Notes: generated by a model from the letters alone, not told the origin. 64,000 bases of DNA from Pseudeuparius sepicola (GCA_963920635.1 OY987301.1:46537820-46601819), one strand, 5' to 3'; counted from the first letter of the stretch, positions 1 through 11,592 are shown. Made by a program: numbers and translations.

Positions 1-190
1 CTGCTCATCAAGGCAATCAAAATGATATTAAACTTTGTGGCATTATCTTTTTCCGTTTTTGAAAAATTCCGTATTCAAATTTTATACTAAATTTATTTAA
101 CTCGAATTTGTGGATCTCGTGATATAGATAGACGATCAATGTATGATTGCCACAAAGTTTGATATCATTTTGATTGCCTTGATGAGCAGA
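1..190. repeat. Fold-back repeat with 42-bp inverted arms
   Basis: Bases 1-42 and 149-190 are reverse complements with one mismatch, separated by an AT-rich 106-bp spacer. The right arm runs directly into the dispersed repeat starting at 188. A related stretch (CTGCTTGCTAAGCCAATGAA) lies at about 19.13 kb next to a CAGGGTG-family fragment, so the arm probably belongs to the same fold-back family. The left end coincides with the window edge, so the element may extend further. No coding content is seen. Confidence 0.8.
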
Positions 191-398
191 TTTCAAAAAT
201 CCAATAATATACAGGGTGTTCCATTTAAAAAAATTAAGTTGCCATTTGTCCTACTTTTTTGGAACACCCTGTACCCTAAACGGTCATGGCATAAAAAAGT
301 ATTCGCCGAACCATTGATTTTGTTTTTTGAATCACCCTTTTATCTTAAAAAACAAAAAAGTTAGGTGGGGGGTCAATTCTCAGTGAATAACCTTGTAC
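188..398 (+). repeat. 211-bp dispersed repeat, copy 1 (CAGGGTG family)
   Basis: This stretch matches 3960-4170 over the same 211 bp with about four differences. Both copies contain a small palindrome (CAGGGTGTTCCA...TGGAACACCCTG, at 212-271 here) preceded and followed by TA. Both end in a CAGTGAATAACC(C/T)TGTAC motif. The high identity implies recent dispersal or local duplication. The 73-codon open frame over it is part of the repeat and not a gene. Confidence 0.9.
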
Positions 399-811
399 GA
401 ACGTCAGTTTAGGTAGGTATTTTACGATTCGTTTTATGGTGTGGCGTGCGTGATCTGAGGTAAAATTACTTACAGTTTCAGTTTCAGATTGGCACACGCC
501 AGCTACACTTTATAAAACGACACCATATAATAATAAGAATGAGATGACAGTCGACCATAGACAGCACTGTTTCGGGACGGTGATCCCTCATCAGTATGGC
601 TCATCCGACTGTCATGCAGGAAGTAGCAATGAGTCTAAGAAAGAATCGAACTAAGTAATCAGTCAGCCACCTAACCAGTCAATTGATTACGGTGTAGGAG
701 TAGGTGTGCTATCCTCCGACCTCCGATTTAGATATTTGATCGGTAGTCCTATCTCTATAATACTCCGTGATCAATAGACTGCTCAGGTGGCTGATTGATT
801 AGGTAAAAATT
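399..811. other. Unassigned non-coding stretch with weak inverted repeats
   Basis: No gene is seen. An imperfect inverted pair lies around 430-450 and 494-527 (GGCGTGCG against CACACGCC, and CGTTTTATGGTG against CTTTATAAAACGACACC). A second pair lies at 657-672 and 786-800 (CAGTCAGCCACC against GGTGGCTGATTG). They may be remains of a small fold-back element adjoining the tandem array that follows. Confidence 0.4.
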
Positions 812-1262
812 GAAGTCCGCGACACTGACTTGGGAGGTAGAGGGATGTTCTTCAGATCACCCTCGATACATTGCACTACTTGGTATCCCGGGCCGTCGAC
901 TGGTCTCTCTTTGAGAATTTTTTTTTATTATATTCAAACCCCCTGACAAAATTTGAAGTCCGCGACACTGACTTGGGAGGTAGAGGGATGTTCCTCAGAT
1001 CACCCTTTATACATTCCACTACTTGTTAACCCGGGCCGTCAACTGGTCTCTCTTGTAGAATTTTTTTTATTATATTCAAACCCCCTGGCAAAAATTGAAG
1101 TCCGCGACACTGACTTGAGAGGTAGAGGAATGTTCCTCAGATCACCCTGGATACATTCCACTACTTGTTATCCCGGGCCGTCAACTGGTCTCTCTTGTAG
1201 AATTTTTTTTATTATATTCAAACCCCCTGGCAAAAAATGAAGCCCGCGACACTGACTTGCGG
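812..1262. repeat. Tandem array, period about 142-143 bp
   Basis: Units start with GAAG(T/C)CCGCGACACTGACTTG at 812, 955, 1097 and 1239. That gives three full units and a 24-bp partial. Each unit holds a GGTAGAGG(G/A)ATGTTC segment, a CCCGGGCCGTC segment and a T-rich tract ending TTCAAACCCCCTG. Units 2 and 3 are more alike than unit 1, consistent with stepwise expansion. The open frame across 953-1240 comes from this periodicity and is not a gene. Confidence 0.93.
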
Positions 1263-1305
1263 GAATGTGAGATATGGTTGTATGTTGTGTTCGCGGAATT
1301 ACATA

Positions 1306-1500
1306 CCATGGCTGAAATATATAAAACCATGGCTGAGTGTGGCTAGAAATTTTACAGTTTTGCCAAATTGCAAACCGTGGCTGGGTAGACCGTGGACCGT
1401 GGCTGTACCATGGCTGAAATATATAAAACCATGGCTGAGTGTGGCTAGAAATTTTACAGTGTTGCCAAATTGCAAACCGTGGCTGGGTAGACCGTGGCTG
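1306..1500. repeat. Tandem duplication, period 102 bp, built of CCRTGGCTG units
   Basis: Two units start at 1306 and 1408. Each contains four or more copies of CC(A/G)TGGCTG or a close variant, with CAAACCGTGGCTGGGTAGAC near its end. The period (102 = 3 x 34) keeps reading frames open through both units on both strands, which explains the 92-codon + frame and 73-codon - frame here. I see no start context, splice signal or homology to support translation. Confidence 0.88.
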
Positions 1501-2377
1501 TTTTCACATTGGTGACACACTGTAGGTATCCAGGGCTTGATCCAGAGCGAAGATCAAATGCTGAGACTTGGTATGTGATATACCTCTGAGATTTGACATT
1601 TAGATACTGAGGAAGTATCGAAGGAAGTATATAGATATCTACCTAGTTTAACATTTTTTCATTATATTCGTCCCAAATGGGGTATCACGGGGTTAAAAGT
1701 ACAAAGTACTTACCCCTCGACTTACCCCCATTTTTGTGTAGGTACCTAGGTACCTAGGTATGCTTTTTTCACGATTTCGTGCAAAATTATAAAATCTCGG
1801 GGTATCCTACGAAGAAAAAAGCGCTTGTGTTGAACTTTGATAGCATGCACCATGCATATTACAAATTAGCCTGCAATAATTTACCAGCGCCTCGACCAGC
1901 GCATTTTGCAAAACTAAGTAAAAGAAACGTAAAGAGTTCCTTTAAACATGGCCCGAGACATGGCCTCAAAACTTCCCCATATAGTAATGGGTCTAAGTAC
2001 AGCCGAGAGTACAGCCCCCGAAATGGACAGTTTTGCAAACGGTTTTTTTATATTTCCGGAATAAACGAAGATAAAAATCAAAAATTTGGTAGGTGATAAG
2101 AATGACAAATTACGTATTAATTACCTTGGTAAATGTAAAATCTCACAAGTATATATCACGTAAGTACCAAATTTCAGAATTTTAGGTATCTTTGCTCGTT
2201 CTGAAAATATATAAACAAAACGTTAGTTCAACCATTCTATTTTTTAAAAGCTGTTATTCGAATGGTCATCATCTGTACGATGTTTGTGTATGTTTTGCAT
2301 TACTTAAATCTATTTTGTTACACCCTCGCACCAGTTACGCACTCGAAGTGAAGAAATTCTGCGGTGGATGAAAGAGC
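1501..2377. other. Unassigned; short GGTACCTA microsatellite
   Basis: No recognisable gene. A GGTACCTA microsatellite lies at about 1738-1760. The 105-codon frame at 1779-2096 has Lys/Asn/Tyr-rich composition, no family signature and an overlapping open frame on the other strand, so I treat it as chance. Confidence 0.4.
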
Positions 2378-2384
2378 AGGACTT

Positions 2385-2440
2385 TATCGACGGCGCTCGG
2401 CGGCGCGGCGCGGCGCGGCGTAGCGCGGGACGGCGGCCGC
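2385..2440. repeat. GC-rich GGCGC simple repeat
   Basis: About 55 bp of nearly pure G/C made of (GGCGC)n and CGGCGG units sits in otherwise AT-rich DNA. It ends abruptly in AGAAACCGGTGGC and a related AGAAACTGGTGGC, followed by TTTTCACAC. The abrupt composition change suggests slippage expansion or a GC-rich transposon end. Confidence 0.7.
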
Positions 2441-2627
2441 GAGAAACCGGTGGCCAGAAACTGGTGGCTGTTTTCACACTCGTAGGTTGCCTAGTAAAGC
2501 CATATTTAAAAATATTGATTGGAAATTAAAAAATGTAGGCTCTTTAAAAAATAAAAAAAAAGGATAGCCAGAGGCAACCAAGAAAGGGATTTAAATATTT
2601 TACTACATTTCATCATCATCAATTCCT

Positions 2628-3480
2628 GCAGCCGTTGAAGAACTGCAGATCTCTTATAGTTCAATCCAAAGGGTTTTAAAAATCCATAAATACTTCCCTT
2701 ATAAAACTCGGCCGATACAGTTATTAACTGAAAATCATATATTGAACAGAATGCAATTCGTTACAAATGTGCTGAACCGAATTCGCGGGGACAGGTATTA
2801 CTTAAATAATATTCTGTGGACACATGAATCCACATTTACATCTGCCGGAATACACAATAGGCAAAGCAGAAGATATTCGTCAAGAGGAAATCCACACGAA
2901 ATAAACGAAATTAAATTTCAAGGAAGGCAATCCATACATGCACAGACCTATATAGCTTCGCTATATATGTCTGTGATACATGTTTGGTGTGGAATCTTAG
3001 GAACTAAAATATTAGGACCAATATTTGATGAAAATGCTTTGAATGGTGGTTTCGAGGGTGGTTTATACCACCAATTTTTAACTGAACAAATTGAGTTGTT
3101 GATGAGCTACCGGTTGCCCAACGTAGAAGAATCATATTATGGCAACAAGATGGTGCTCCGCCTCATTGTGTATTCCCAGTCCGAAATTATTTAAATAATA
3201 CATATAACGAATAGATTGGCAAAAGAGGGGTTATTGAGTGGCCTGCTAATTCGCCTGACTTGACACCCCTTGATATCTTTCTCTGGGCTACTTAAAAAAT
3301 AAATGTAATGAAAATGGCAGTCAAACTGTAATTCAATTACAAAATTCAATTAGACAACTTATTAATGATATAAATAATAACCCACAAATATTAATGGAAT
3401 GTCTGGAAAATTTGAGAAAAAGATATACCCTTTGTTGGCAACACGGTGGGGGCATTTTGAACAGTTTTTATAGATTATTG
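2628..3480 (+). pseudogene. Broken Tc1/mariner-type (IS630-like) transposase
   Basis: A DDE transposase remnant. From 2631 the frame reads AVEELQ...SSIQRVLKIHKYFPYK (the end of the helix-turn-helix and linker), then LWTHESTFTSAGIHNRQS (position of the first catalytic Asp, here apparently His-Glu) and VWCGILGTKILGPIF. A one-base frameshift near 3140 moves to QQDGAPPH, which carries the second catalytic Asp. It is followed by a TAG, then WPANSPDLTPLDIFLWAT with the third acidic residue, another stop, and a C-terminal QHGGG-like end near 3450. The order and spacing fit the mariner-like family common in insect genomes. The N-terminal DNA-binding half was not found. At least one frameshift and two stops show it is dead. 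No flanking inverted repeats could be assigned. Confidence 0.9.
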
Positions 3481-3959
3481 TTATTATTATTAATATGTTG
3501 GTAATTTCATAAAAAAATATTGTTTGGTTAAATAAATATATTTGTTATATTTTTAATACTCAGATTTAATAAAAGGTTTTGATTTTGATTGGTTTTTCAA
3601 ATCACACACAATGAACTTTATCTTTTTGTGTATTTCAACGGCTTACTTCATTTTGTCCGAGAAATAAATTGATGCATTTTTGTTGTATTTTCAGTAATAG
3701 GTGTGGATATCATATCGTTCACGCTGTGTAAAATACATTTTTTAATTGTGAGTTAACTCAATAATAACGTGTTGACTGAATTAATACATTGTCACGATGA
3801 CAGCCAAAACATAGCATCCGCCTACCTGATTTTGTCAGAGAAATAACTGATACCTAAGTGTTTAAATCGCAAAATTCAGCAATCAATGCCTTGCAGATTT
3901 CAAACGGCTATACCAAACATACAACATATATATATATCGTTGTAATCATAAAAATACGC
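3481..3959. other. Unassigned AT-rich stretch after the transposase remnant
   Basis: Nothing recognisable. It may contain the 3' untranslated part and terminal repeat of the transposon before it, but no inverted repeat partner was found. A short TATATA run lies at about 3928. Confidence 0.3.
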
Positions 3960-4170
3960 AGATTTCAAAAATCCAATAATATACAGGGTGTTCCATTTAA
4001 AAAAATTAAGTTGCCATTGGTCCTACTTTTTTGGAACACCCTGTACACTAAACGGTCATGGCATAAAAAAGTATTCGCCGAACCATTGATTTTGTTTTTT
4101 GAATCACCCTTTTATCTTAAAAAACAAAAAAGTAAGGTGGGGGGTCAATTCTCAGTGAATAACCCTGTAC
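3960..4170 (+). repeat. 211-bp dispersed repeat, copy 2 (CAGGGTG family)
   Basis: Near-identical partner of 188-398. The inner palindrome CAGGGTGTTCC...GGAACACCCTG spans 3984-4043, and the copy ends with AACCCTGTAC. Homology starts and stops at the same bases in both copies, so the 211 bp behave as a unit. The fold-back arm found at 1-190 next to copy 1 is absent here. Confidence 0.9.
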
Positions 4171-4181
4171 AAATTTGTGAG

Positions 4182-4310
4182 CAGTACTTCGGCAGGACTC
4201 TGCAGTAACTCTGTGCAGGCTCTGCAGTACCTGTGCAGGGCTCTGCAGTACCTATGCAGGACCCTGCAAAATTTATACAGGACTCGGCAGTACTTGAGCG
4301 GGACCATATA
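4182..4310. repeat. Minisatellite, 21-bp period (CTCTGCAGTACC units)
   Basis: About six degenerate units of the form (G/A)CTCTGCAGTACCTGTGCAGG. The two central units are almost identical and the outer ones have diverged. The period is a multiple of three, so both strands stay open (72 and 75 codons). These frames are repeat artefacts. Confidence 0.85.
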
Positions 4311-5335
4311 CCTAGTCCCTACTTGGTGGGGGACCTGCATATTTACTAGGTACTGTAGCTTTCTGCAGTATGTGTACAAAAAATCAAGTACCTGAAGACT
4401 CCTCGCTGCTAACTAAGTCGATGGGATCGTCTTTGCTACTAAGAACCAGTCTAAGGTTAAGAGAAAAACCCCATTTGCTTCCAGCATGTAGATATGCCGT
4501 CTCCATAACCATTGGAAGAGTTTTTAAACAAGTTTTAAAAACATGCTGTAGTTACCGAGACTGTTACGAATCCATGGAAACAAAATGTTTCGATAAAACT
4601 TCGTTATAGATTTATTTCGTACAACTTCGTACATATTTAATTCCGGATTAGTTATTTTTTAAATTAAAAATATCCGAGCACACATCACTTGCACGTGGTT
4701 CGTGTGTAATGCAATGGCATTCAGAGAGCCCAACTCGAACAAGATTACATTTTAACAGTTTAAAATTACGGTATGCCTTGGACGGGCTTGTGTGTCCATT
4801 TGGAGCAACGCGGTGAATTTGAAGCACTACACGAATGTGAATTTTGGAAGTTAGATTAAAAAATCCACTAGATCCCGAGTTAGTACCTAGCCCCAAAGCA
4901 CAGAGAACGCAAATACTAGCGTCAAGGGTCGAGTTTGCTTAGAAGCAAATTAGAGGTTTGAGTCAGTTCGGAAAATTATTGTCTAAGTCTTAACTAAGAG
5001 TGAAACGCGGATGTTCAAGGAAAGTTTCTGTATTATGGTTGGGAGTCTAATATGTTGCCATAGCTCTGAGCAAATAGGTATGGGATGGGTTTTCGTTCTG
5101 GTGTATAGGTAGGGAGAGTTCCTTGATAAAATCGTCCAGTAATGGTATATTGAGCGATATACCAATTGGCTCTTGCGATTGTTTTAGGTTTTGAACGACT
5201 TGTAGGTTTTTATGGTGACAATATGAGATGTGTTTGTCAGACGACTGCGCAGGAATACGACATGGTGGAGTCCACCAAAGGCCACGTTTGTCAAATCTCG
5301 GCAAATCTGTGTGATGCTCGAGGTGATGCTTTTAT
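4311..5335. other. Unassigned stretch
   Basis: No gene or repeat recognised. The small open frames on both strands (79, 82 and 85 codons) overlap each other and carry no family motif. Base composition is slightly less AT-rich than the surroundings between 4400 and 5300. Confidence 0.3.
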
Positions 5336-5438
5336 CGTTGACTGACGTATTTATAAAGACTTCTCACGGCTATAGCTTTATGTCCTGGAAAATGTATGGC
5401 TCTGATGGCTAACAATGTATTCTGCATTGTATTTTATC
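5336..5438 (-). repeat. Partial copy of the CGTTGACTGACG MITE
   Basis: Reading from CGTTGACTGACGTAT through TCTCACGGCTATAG and ATGTCCTGGAAA to AACAATGTATTCTGCATTG, this matches the reverse complement of the right half and centre of the complete MITE at 18274-18424. The other arm is missing, so this is a deletion derivative. Confidence 0.8.
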
Positions 5439-7941
5439 TCCGGAAAGCGCAAGGTGAGCCAAAAATGTGTCCTTTTTCTGAAAAAAAAAAATGCAGGGGT
5501 TGATGATGTGTTAAAAATTTGTAAATTCGATCAACTAACTCCTCTCTGTGTTCTACCCGAGGTTCTACTGGTCGGAGTGGCTCTTACAAGTATCAAATGG
5601 CAATTCGTAGGTATTTGTACTTTGCTTGATTCCTTAATTATAGTGATCAAGAAACTTGGTGCGTATAGGTTTGTTTTTTGTTCCTCCTTCGATTTCTCCC
5701 TATTATTCTAGAGCGATTTAAATAGTTAAAAAGCCTCCAAAACAGAAGAGAGGTATCCGCGAGGTGTGCCCCGGCATCGATGTCGAAAGCAGTCCGGTGT
5801 CGTCGTCGCACTTCGGAATTCCAAAAGAATCCTCAGGGGAATTTCTAATAGGCGCAATCCGGACGGATTAAATAATTACGTGTGATTTCGGAGATTTAAT
5901 CTGACAAGTGGAAAATAATTAAAAAACTACTAGCCGTATTTCTCTCGTCTTTATTATAATATTGTCGTCATCGGTGGATCATGGACGGCGATTCAGTGAA
6001 TCCGGTAATTCGTTGTCAAAATAAAAATTGGGTTTGATAGAGGCTCTGATAAACGCATATATATCTCGAACACAAAGTTATTTAAAAGATACAAAAAATG
6101 AGCAAATAAAAATTTACATCACCAAAATGTTTCACCGATTCCGTAGATGTACAGGGTGACCCACGTAACATTTTACCTCCCTCCATAACTCCTTTATTTT
6201 TCGGAAAAAGGAAAAAAATTAGAGATAAAAGTCTTGGGATTTTTGGTGGACGTTTCCATGTTCTTGTTGAAATTGATACACCATAAAAGCGGTAGGTACA
6301 AGCCGAGGCACAAGCGAGGGTACAAGCCAAACCTTTTTTTTGTAATTTTTCACGTCCTATAGCTCGAAAACCTTTCGTTTTCGAGCTAGTATGATTTTTT
6401 TGTCCATTTGTGACGTAGAATCCACCATTAAAATATAGTCTCGCATTTTAGTTACACCTTCTAGTAGGTACAGTGCGTTCATTTCAATACAACCATCTTA
6501 AATATGTATGCACATTGTCATTAATGTTGTCCTAATTTGCGTTGTTCAAGATGATCACCATCTTAATTGAATTGGGGAGCAACTATAACTATATTCTACA
6601 GCGTAACATGCAAAATCTGTGGCGACGGGGACAGGTTTCGGCCAAAAAAACGTCTATAATAAAAAGCCATTTCTCGGTTCATTAGCCTTAATTGGTTGAT
6701 TTGTGTACATCGTCCCACACGTTGGCCTGCTGCTAGGAGTGACTGACACCGGTAAAGGAAGTGAGTCGCGTTTTGCAGGTTCCCTCATTTCAGCCTTAAC
6801 GATATGCGTCAACCTGCTTCGGTCACGGTAGCGGAAAAGGCCGAAAAAATCGTTCAGCAGTACAGGATGCACCATCACAACGTTTATTTTACATCCAAAT
6901 GGGCAAATATCCGTTTTGCCTTTTTATTGTAACATTGGCGACGAAGAAAAAAGGTTAGGTAGGTACATACCTACTTATTTTTTTCTATATTTAATTCCAT
7001 TGAACGTAGATTTGATAAGTTGTGGTTTTGCTTCCACGTCTTAGAAAGTACCTATCTGCCAAGTTTTGATAATAACAGACATAAAACTCGGTAAAAACCC
7101 TAGTTAAATCGAAGCTATATCTATATTATAAATCAAAATACATCGTAAAACTACTATCTTGCAATTTTCATGAAATCAGTTTTATCGATGAAATTGTTTC
7201 TTGTGTAATTTTTCTCGAAAATTCCAAGAAAAGGGTCTCTTGGTAAAGATATTTTGTGAATCGTCACCACCAGATACTCAAAAAGTTTTGGAGCTTTGGA
7301 GGCACGTCTCAATGAATGAATTTTATATGAAGTTTAAGCATTTTTTTCACGATAATATCTGATATTAGCTATGACGAAAAGGGCTAAAACTTACAGTCTC
7401 AGCTCCACACATGTGTTGTGGTTGTCGTTCTCATAACCCGAGTCATAACCTAAGAAATTGCGATATTGATATTTTACATTCTACACGTAGGCACCTACTA
7501 AAATTGGAAATACTAAGGTCATGTTGCGTATTGAATTTCATTATATTTATTTTGTTTATAAACATTGTTTTACCTTCATTAGGTAGAGACATTTGAATAG
7601 AATGGACCTATAGCATCCATTAAAAACAATCAATTTTCTGTTTTACCCATAAGTTTAACTTGGGAGCCGCGATCGGAGCCAAGCTACTGATTTGGTTTTT
7701 GTGCTATATACACACGTTTTTACTTTATATTCGTTTTTTTTTTGTATACAGTGCTATTCACAAAGATGCACCAAATGTAATTTTTTTTAGTAGTAGTACA
7801 AATTTGACATTTAAAATTAAAAATTGGGGAATATGGTTTGCCTTGGAAATATCGGAAAAGTTATTCTGAAAAAAGTAATTAAAATTTAATTTTAGTTTAT
7901 AGGTTTTAGGTTGTGTCTATAGTTTCGGACTTATTTAAATC
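5439..7941. other. Unassigned; one CAGGGTG end, no gene recognised
   Basis: A solitary TACAGGGTGACCCACGTAAC end at 6152 indicates a truncated CAGGGTG-family element. The less AT-rich block at 5750-5830 shows no codon structure I can defend. A 74-codon frame on the - strand (6654-6878) has fairly even composition but no acceptor, donor or homology. It could be a stray exon or chance. Confidence 0.35.
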
Positions 7942-8110
7942 ATGCCGTGGGCGTGTTCCGTTCCCAACTGCAAGGGAAACTACAAAGGCGGTCCTAAAGT
8001 GCCCGCTTTTTCCTATCTAAAGATCCCATTTTAAGGGAAAAGTGGGTTAAGGTCATCACAAGAGATTTTGCTCCTACACAGTCTTCCAGGGTAAAAGTGG
8101 ATTTGGTTTG
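7942..8110 (+). pseudogene. Broken THAP zinc-finger domain (P-element type)
   Basis: The first frame from the ATG reads MPWACSVPNCKGNYKGG and PKVPAFSYLK, the C-x4-C start and beta strand of a THAP domain. A one-base frameshift near 8025 then gives LREKWVKVITRDFAPTQSSR, the usual L-R-x-x-W and F-x-P-x(3)-SR segments. The second zinc ligand pair (C-x2-H-F) that should follow is missing. THAP domains bind DNA in P-element transposases and in host proteins derived from them. No inverted repeats or transposase core were found nearby, so this is an orphan fragment. I am confident of the domain and unsure of the parent element. Confidence 0.82.
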
Positions 8111-9384
8111 GACTGTTTGGAGAGTTTAATACCTAAAAATTTTACATAACTAAACGTAACCACCTTAAAATCTGGAGGTTTTATAGTTTTATTCATTCGA
8201 ATTTAGTTGTATCTAGGCACGCAAGCAAGAATTAACTGACATTTACGAAAATTTTACAGGTAGATATCAAAATGCACCAAAAGCCCTTGAAAATGTTACT
8301 TTCACTCTCGTAGATTATTATCCTTGTTGTAAAACCATGAGCTATGTAATATGTAAACAATCATATTAACGTGGTTTTTTAAAAAAATTACCAAGTTGAC
8401 ATCTTGAAATTTGAATTTGGCGCCTTAGGTCCACCTCCCTTTTATGGCTCATCGCCTTCACCTGCCGCGTCTTGTCATTGCGACGGTGTCGTATGGACTA
8501 TCCAAAACATGCACCACAGATTAGAGAAGCCCTAGATAGATCAGAAGCATTGTTAAAACCGTCCGCAAAACACCCCGCTACACCAACTTTCAAACTTTAA
8601 TTTTGGACCGAAAACAAATTAAAACAGAAAAATTGTACCTAATGTCTTACAATTCTTACGACTCGATATGTTGGGGTATAGGTATTTTAGTTTAGTTATT
8701 AGTTTTTATATCATTTTTTTGCAAAATATTTGGTGTAGCGTGCGGAAGTTTCAACAATGGTTCTGACAGTCTATGCGTTGCTTTGTCTATGCATGCACCA
8801 ACATAGCCCGATATCAGATTTTCAAAAAATCACATAATAAAAACTTTGTGCACACAGCCTTTCCTATATTCTTCTTGGCATAGTGCTGCTGAAATGTCAA
8901 GTTCTTGATAATTAGGCCCATATAGCGAGAATATATTTAAGTGACAAAATTCTTGGAGCCTGTCAAATTCTGGATATCTACATTTTTATGATACCTGCCT
9001 GTGGTACAAAATATCTTATTTAGTTTTATAAATTTATTTTACTTCGTGTATCCTCCTATGCTTTATCAATTTAACTCATGTCCAAATCGCATATCATACA
9101 TGCCAAGAAAATACATTTCAGTGATACTTTTCGAGGCGGAATATACAACACAAAGGACGTGTACCCGTATTCTTGCGTGTGGGGTTTTAGAAAAATTCCG
9201 AAACAAGACACGTACTTAATACTCTTTCATTATTATGCTTCGCTTGTTCCGAAGGATTGTCATTTTTCTTCAGAGAATATACCTAGTATAATATCGATCT
9301 TACCATGCCCAGAGTTTGTGCATTCCGAAATACATACAAGTTGCTTTGCAGGAGTTAAGGCTTGTTCATAATGGAGTATGGCAA
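8111..9384. other. Unassigned stretch between THAP fragment and nested element
   Basis: No coding signature. The region may include decayed remains of the element that carried the THAP fragment, but no transposase motif is visible in any frame. Overlapping 72- and 97-codon frames near 9.0-9.4 kb look like chance. Confidence 0.3.
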
Positions 9385-9755
9385 TTAGTTCAGTCAAACG
9401 GTAGTTTAAAGTGGAAAGTTTTGGTGTAATTGTTTTTAGTGGTTTATTTTATGTTTTTTGGGGTGTCGAACACGAATTTGAAGTTGTCCAACAAAAATTT
9501 TCGCGGCAAATATGAGAAATCATCAATAAAACCACTAAAAATAGTGTTATTAGTGGTTTTCACCTTATAACTGGCAATTCAAGCTATGGTTTCCACGCAA
9601 AAGAGTATTGAAACATGGAGGAACATCAGTAATTTTTTTAAAACAGCAAAAAAAAAACATTATTTTATAATTTTTCTTTCATGTAGGTAAATATTATTGT
9701 ATAGGCTAATAAAAGACGTGCATTTCTGTACAATTTTTATGTATTTATGTACATA

Positions 9756-10584
9756 CAGGGTGTTATTTAAGTACGTAGCCAAACTTCAAGGGATGATTCT
9801 TTGAGTGATTTTAAAACGAAAAGTTTATATAAACGTAGGTCGGGTGTCGCTTCGTTTTCAAGATACAGGGTGTCAAACTTTAAAAAAAAATCTTTTTTCA
9901 ACGACATCTTAATAATCCTTTGGCCGATTTTGCTGAAATTTGGCAGTGTTATTTACCCTAGAGAGGGACTAATTTAGCCCCAAGTAGATTAAAATTATTA
10001 AATCCAGTGGCGTCCCGGGGGGGCACCGTGACCAATATTTTGGAAAAAAAGTGTACGCCACTGACTTTTTTAAAACTTTTATATTTTTCTCGCATTAAAA
10101 AACTAAGAATAAAACTTTTTGGTCTCACAATTTTTTTTCGTATCTGGCTTCGTTTTTGAGAGATAAAATAAAAACCACTTTATTGCATGTCATTGCTTTG
10201 TTGTTGCATTGCTGCTTTCTCGAAAACGAAGCAAGATACAAACAACATTTTCTTTTTTCTCAAAAATATTGGTTAAGGGACGCCACTGGACTTGATAATA
10301 ATTGTAATCGACTTTTATATTTTTTTCACATTAAGAAACTAAGAATACAACTTTTTGGCTTCTTGAATCTTGTTCGTATCTTGCTTCATTTTCGAGAAAG
10401 CAGCAATGAAACAACAAAGCAATGACATGCAATAAAGTGGTTTTTATTTTTTTCTCGAAAAGTTTGACACCCTGTATCTTGACAACGAAGCGATAAGGGA
10501 CCTATGTTTATATAAACTTTTCATCTTAAAATCACTCAAAGAATCACCCCTTGAAGTTTGGCTACGTACTTAAATAACACCCTG
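9756..10584. mobile_element. CAGGGTG fold-back element (nested 1)
   Basis: Ends are TA|CAGGGTGTTATTTAAGTACG and its complement|TA. Outer arms of about 125 bp (to about 9880 and from about 10460) include TTTATATAAAC and ATACAGGGTGTCAAAC blocks. A second inner inverted pair (about 10145-10235 and 10375-10445) contains CTTTATTGCATGTCATTGCTTTG. Related copies are at 19563, 51599 and 60478. It is non-coding; the 89-codon frame inside comes from the inner arms. Confidence 0.92.
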
Positions 10585-10778
10585 TATACGAGCCCTCTTA
10601 GACACGGCTTACATGCAGTGATGTGAGTGGCGAATATTTCCATTCGAACTTTGCAATATATTGAGAATATTTTGGAAATATTCGGTTCTGGGAAAACGAA
10701 TATTCGTTTATTTTATATTTCCCGGAAATTTTGTGAGAAAGTTCGCAATTTTCAGCCCGAAAATTCATATCGAATATA

Positions 10779-11592
10779 CAGGGTGTCCCATAACTTATTC
10801 GCCAGAAGGCAACAGGTGGTACCTACTAGACGTCAAAATATACCGTGTGAGCCAAAAATTCCTTAGTAAAATGTTGCTCTTTTAAAAGATACAGGGTGTT
10901 GAAAATAAAACTTGATTTTCGAAAAATTAATTTCGAAGATGAGAAATCCGAATTAATTTAATATTAATTAGGAAAAAATCAACAAGCGACCGATAATATT
11001 AAAAATGCTGAAAATACCTTCCCGAATGTAAGGCGTCGTTTAATAAAGAGAATAAGAAAGTTACTTGAGGTAAACGGAGGACATTTTCAATACCTGTTGA
11101 AGTAAATTAAAAAAAAAAACATTTTGTGTTTTGAATAAATTGCGTTGCATTTTCGAAATTTGGATTTTTTTCGGTGTTTCTACATTTAGAGACGAATATC
11201 TCGCAAACGGCTTGCGATATCGATATTGACCAAGAGTATGTTTTTTACATCGTCAAAACATTCCCAGCTTCACAGGGTAAAATATTATGCAGAATTTAAT
11301 TCATGTCGAAGTTCGCACCAAGTGCCCTCTAGGAACTAGGTCCAAACTAGTAACGAATTCGGATTTCTCACTTTCGAAAACCCAAGTATGTCAATTTTGA
11401 ATAAGATACCTTCAACCTCGCCTTCAACGGTTTTAGAATTATTGAAATTTTTCGAAAAACAAGTTTTATTTTCAACACCCTGTATCTTTTAAACGAGCAG
11501 CATTTTACCAAGGCATTTTTGGCTCACACAGTATATTTTGACGTCTAAGTACTACCTGTTGCCCTCTGGTGGATAACTTATGGGACACCCTG
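10779..11592. mobile_element. CAGGGTG fold-back element (nested 2)
   Basis: Ends TA|CAGGGTGTCCCATAACTTAT and its complement|TA. Arms of about 150 bp carry GTCAAAATATACYGTGTGAGCC and ACAGGGTGTTGAAAATAAAACTTG. A further inner pair (AGAAATCCGAATT at about 10941 against AATTCGGATTTCT at about 11356) shows that inverted homology extends inward. It is a different subfamily from the 9756 element, so two separate insertions hit the same host transposon. Confidence 0.92.

Noticed and set aside
1779..2096. 105-codon open frame
   Set aside because: No family motif, overlapping open frame on the other strand, no splice or promoter context.
7660..7869. 69-codon frame with a hydrophobic N terminus, considered as the fringe signal-anchor exon
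   Set aside because: No donor site in a suitable phase and no stem-like sequence after the hydrophobic segment; AT-rich DNA often yields such frames.
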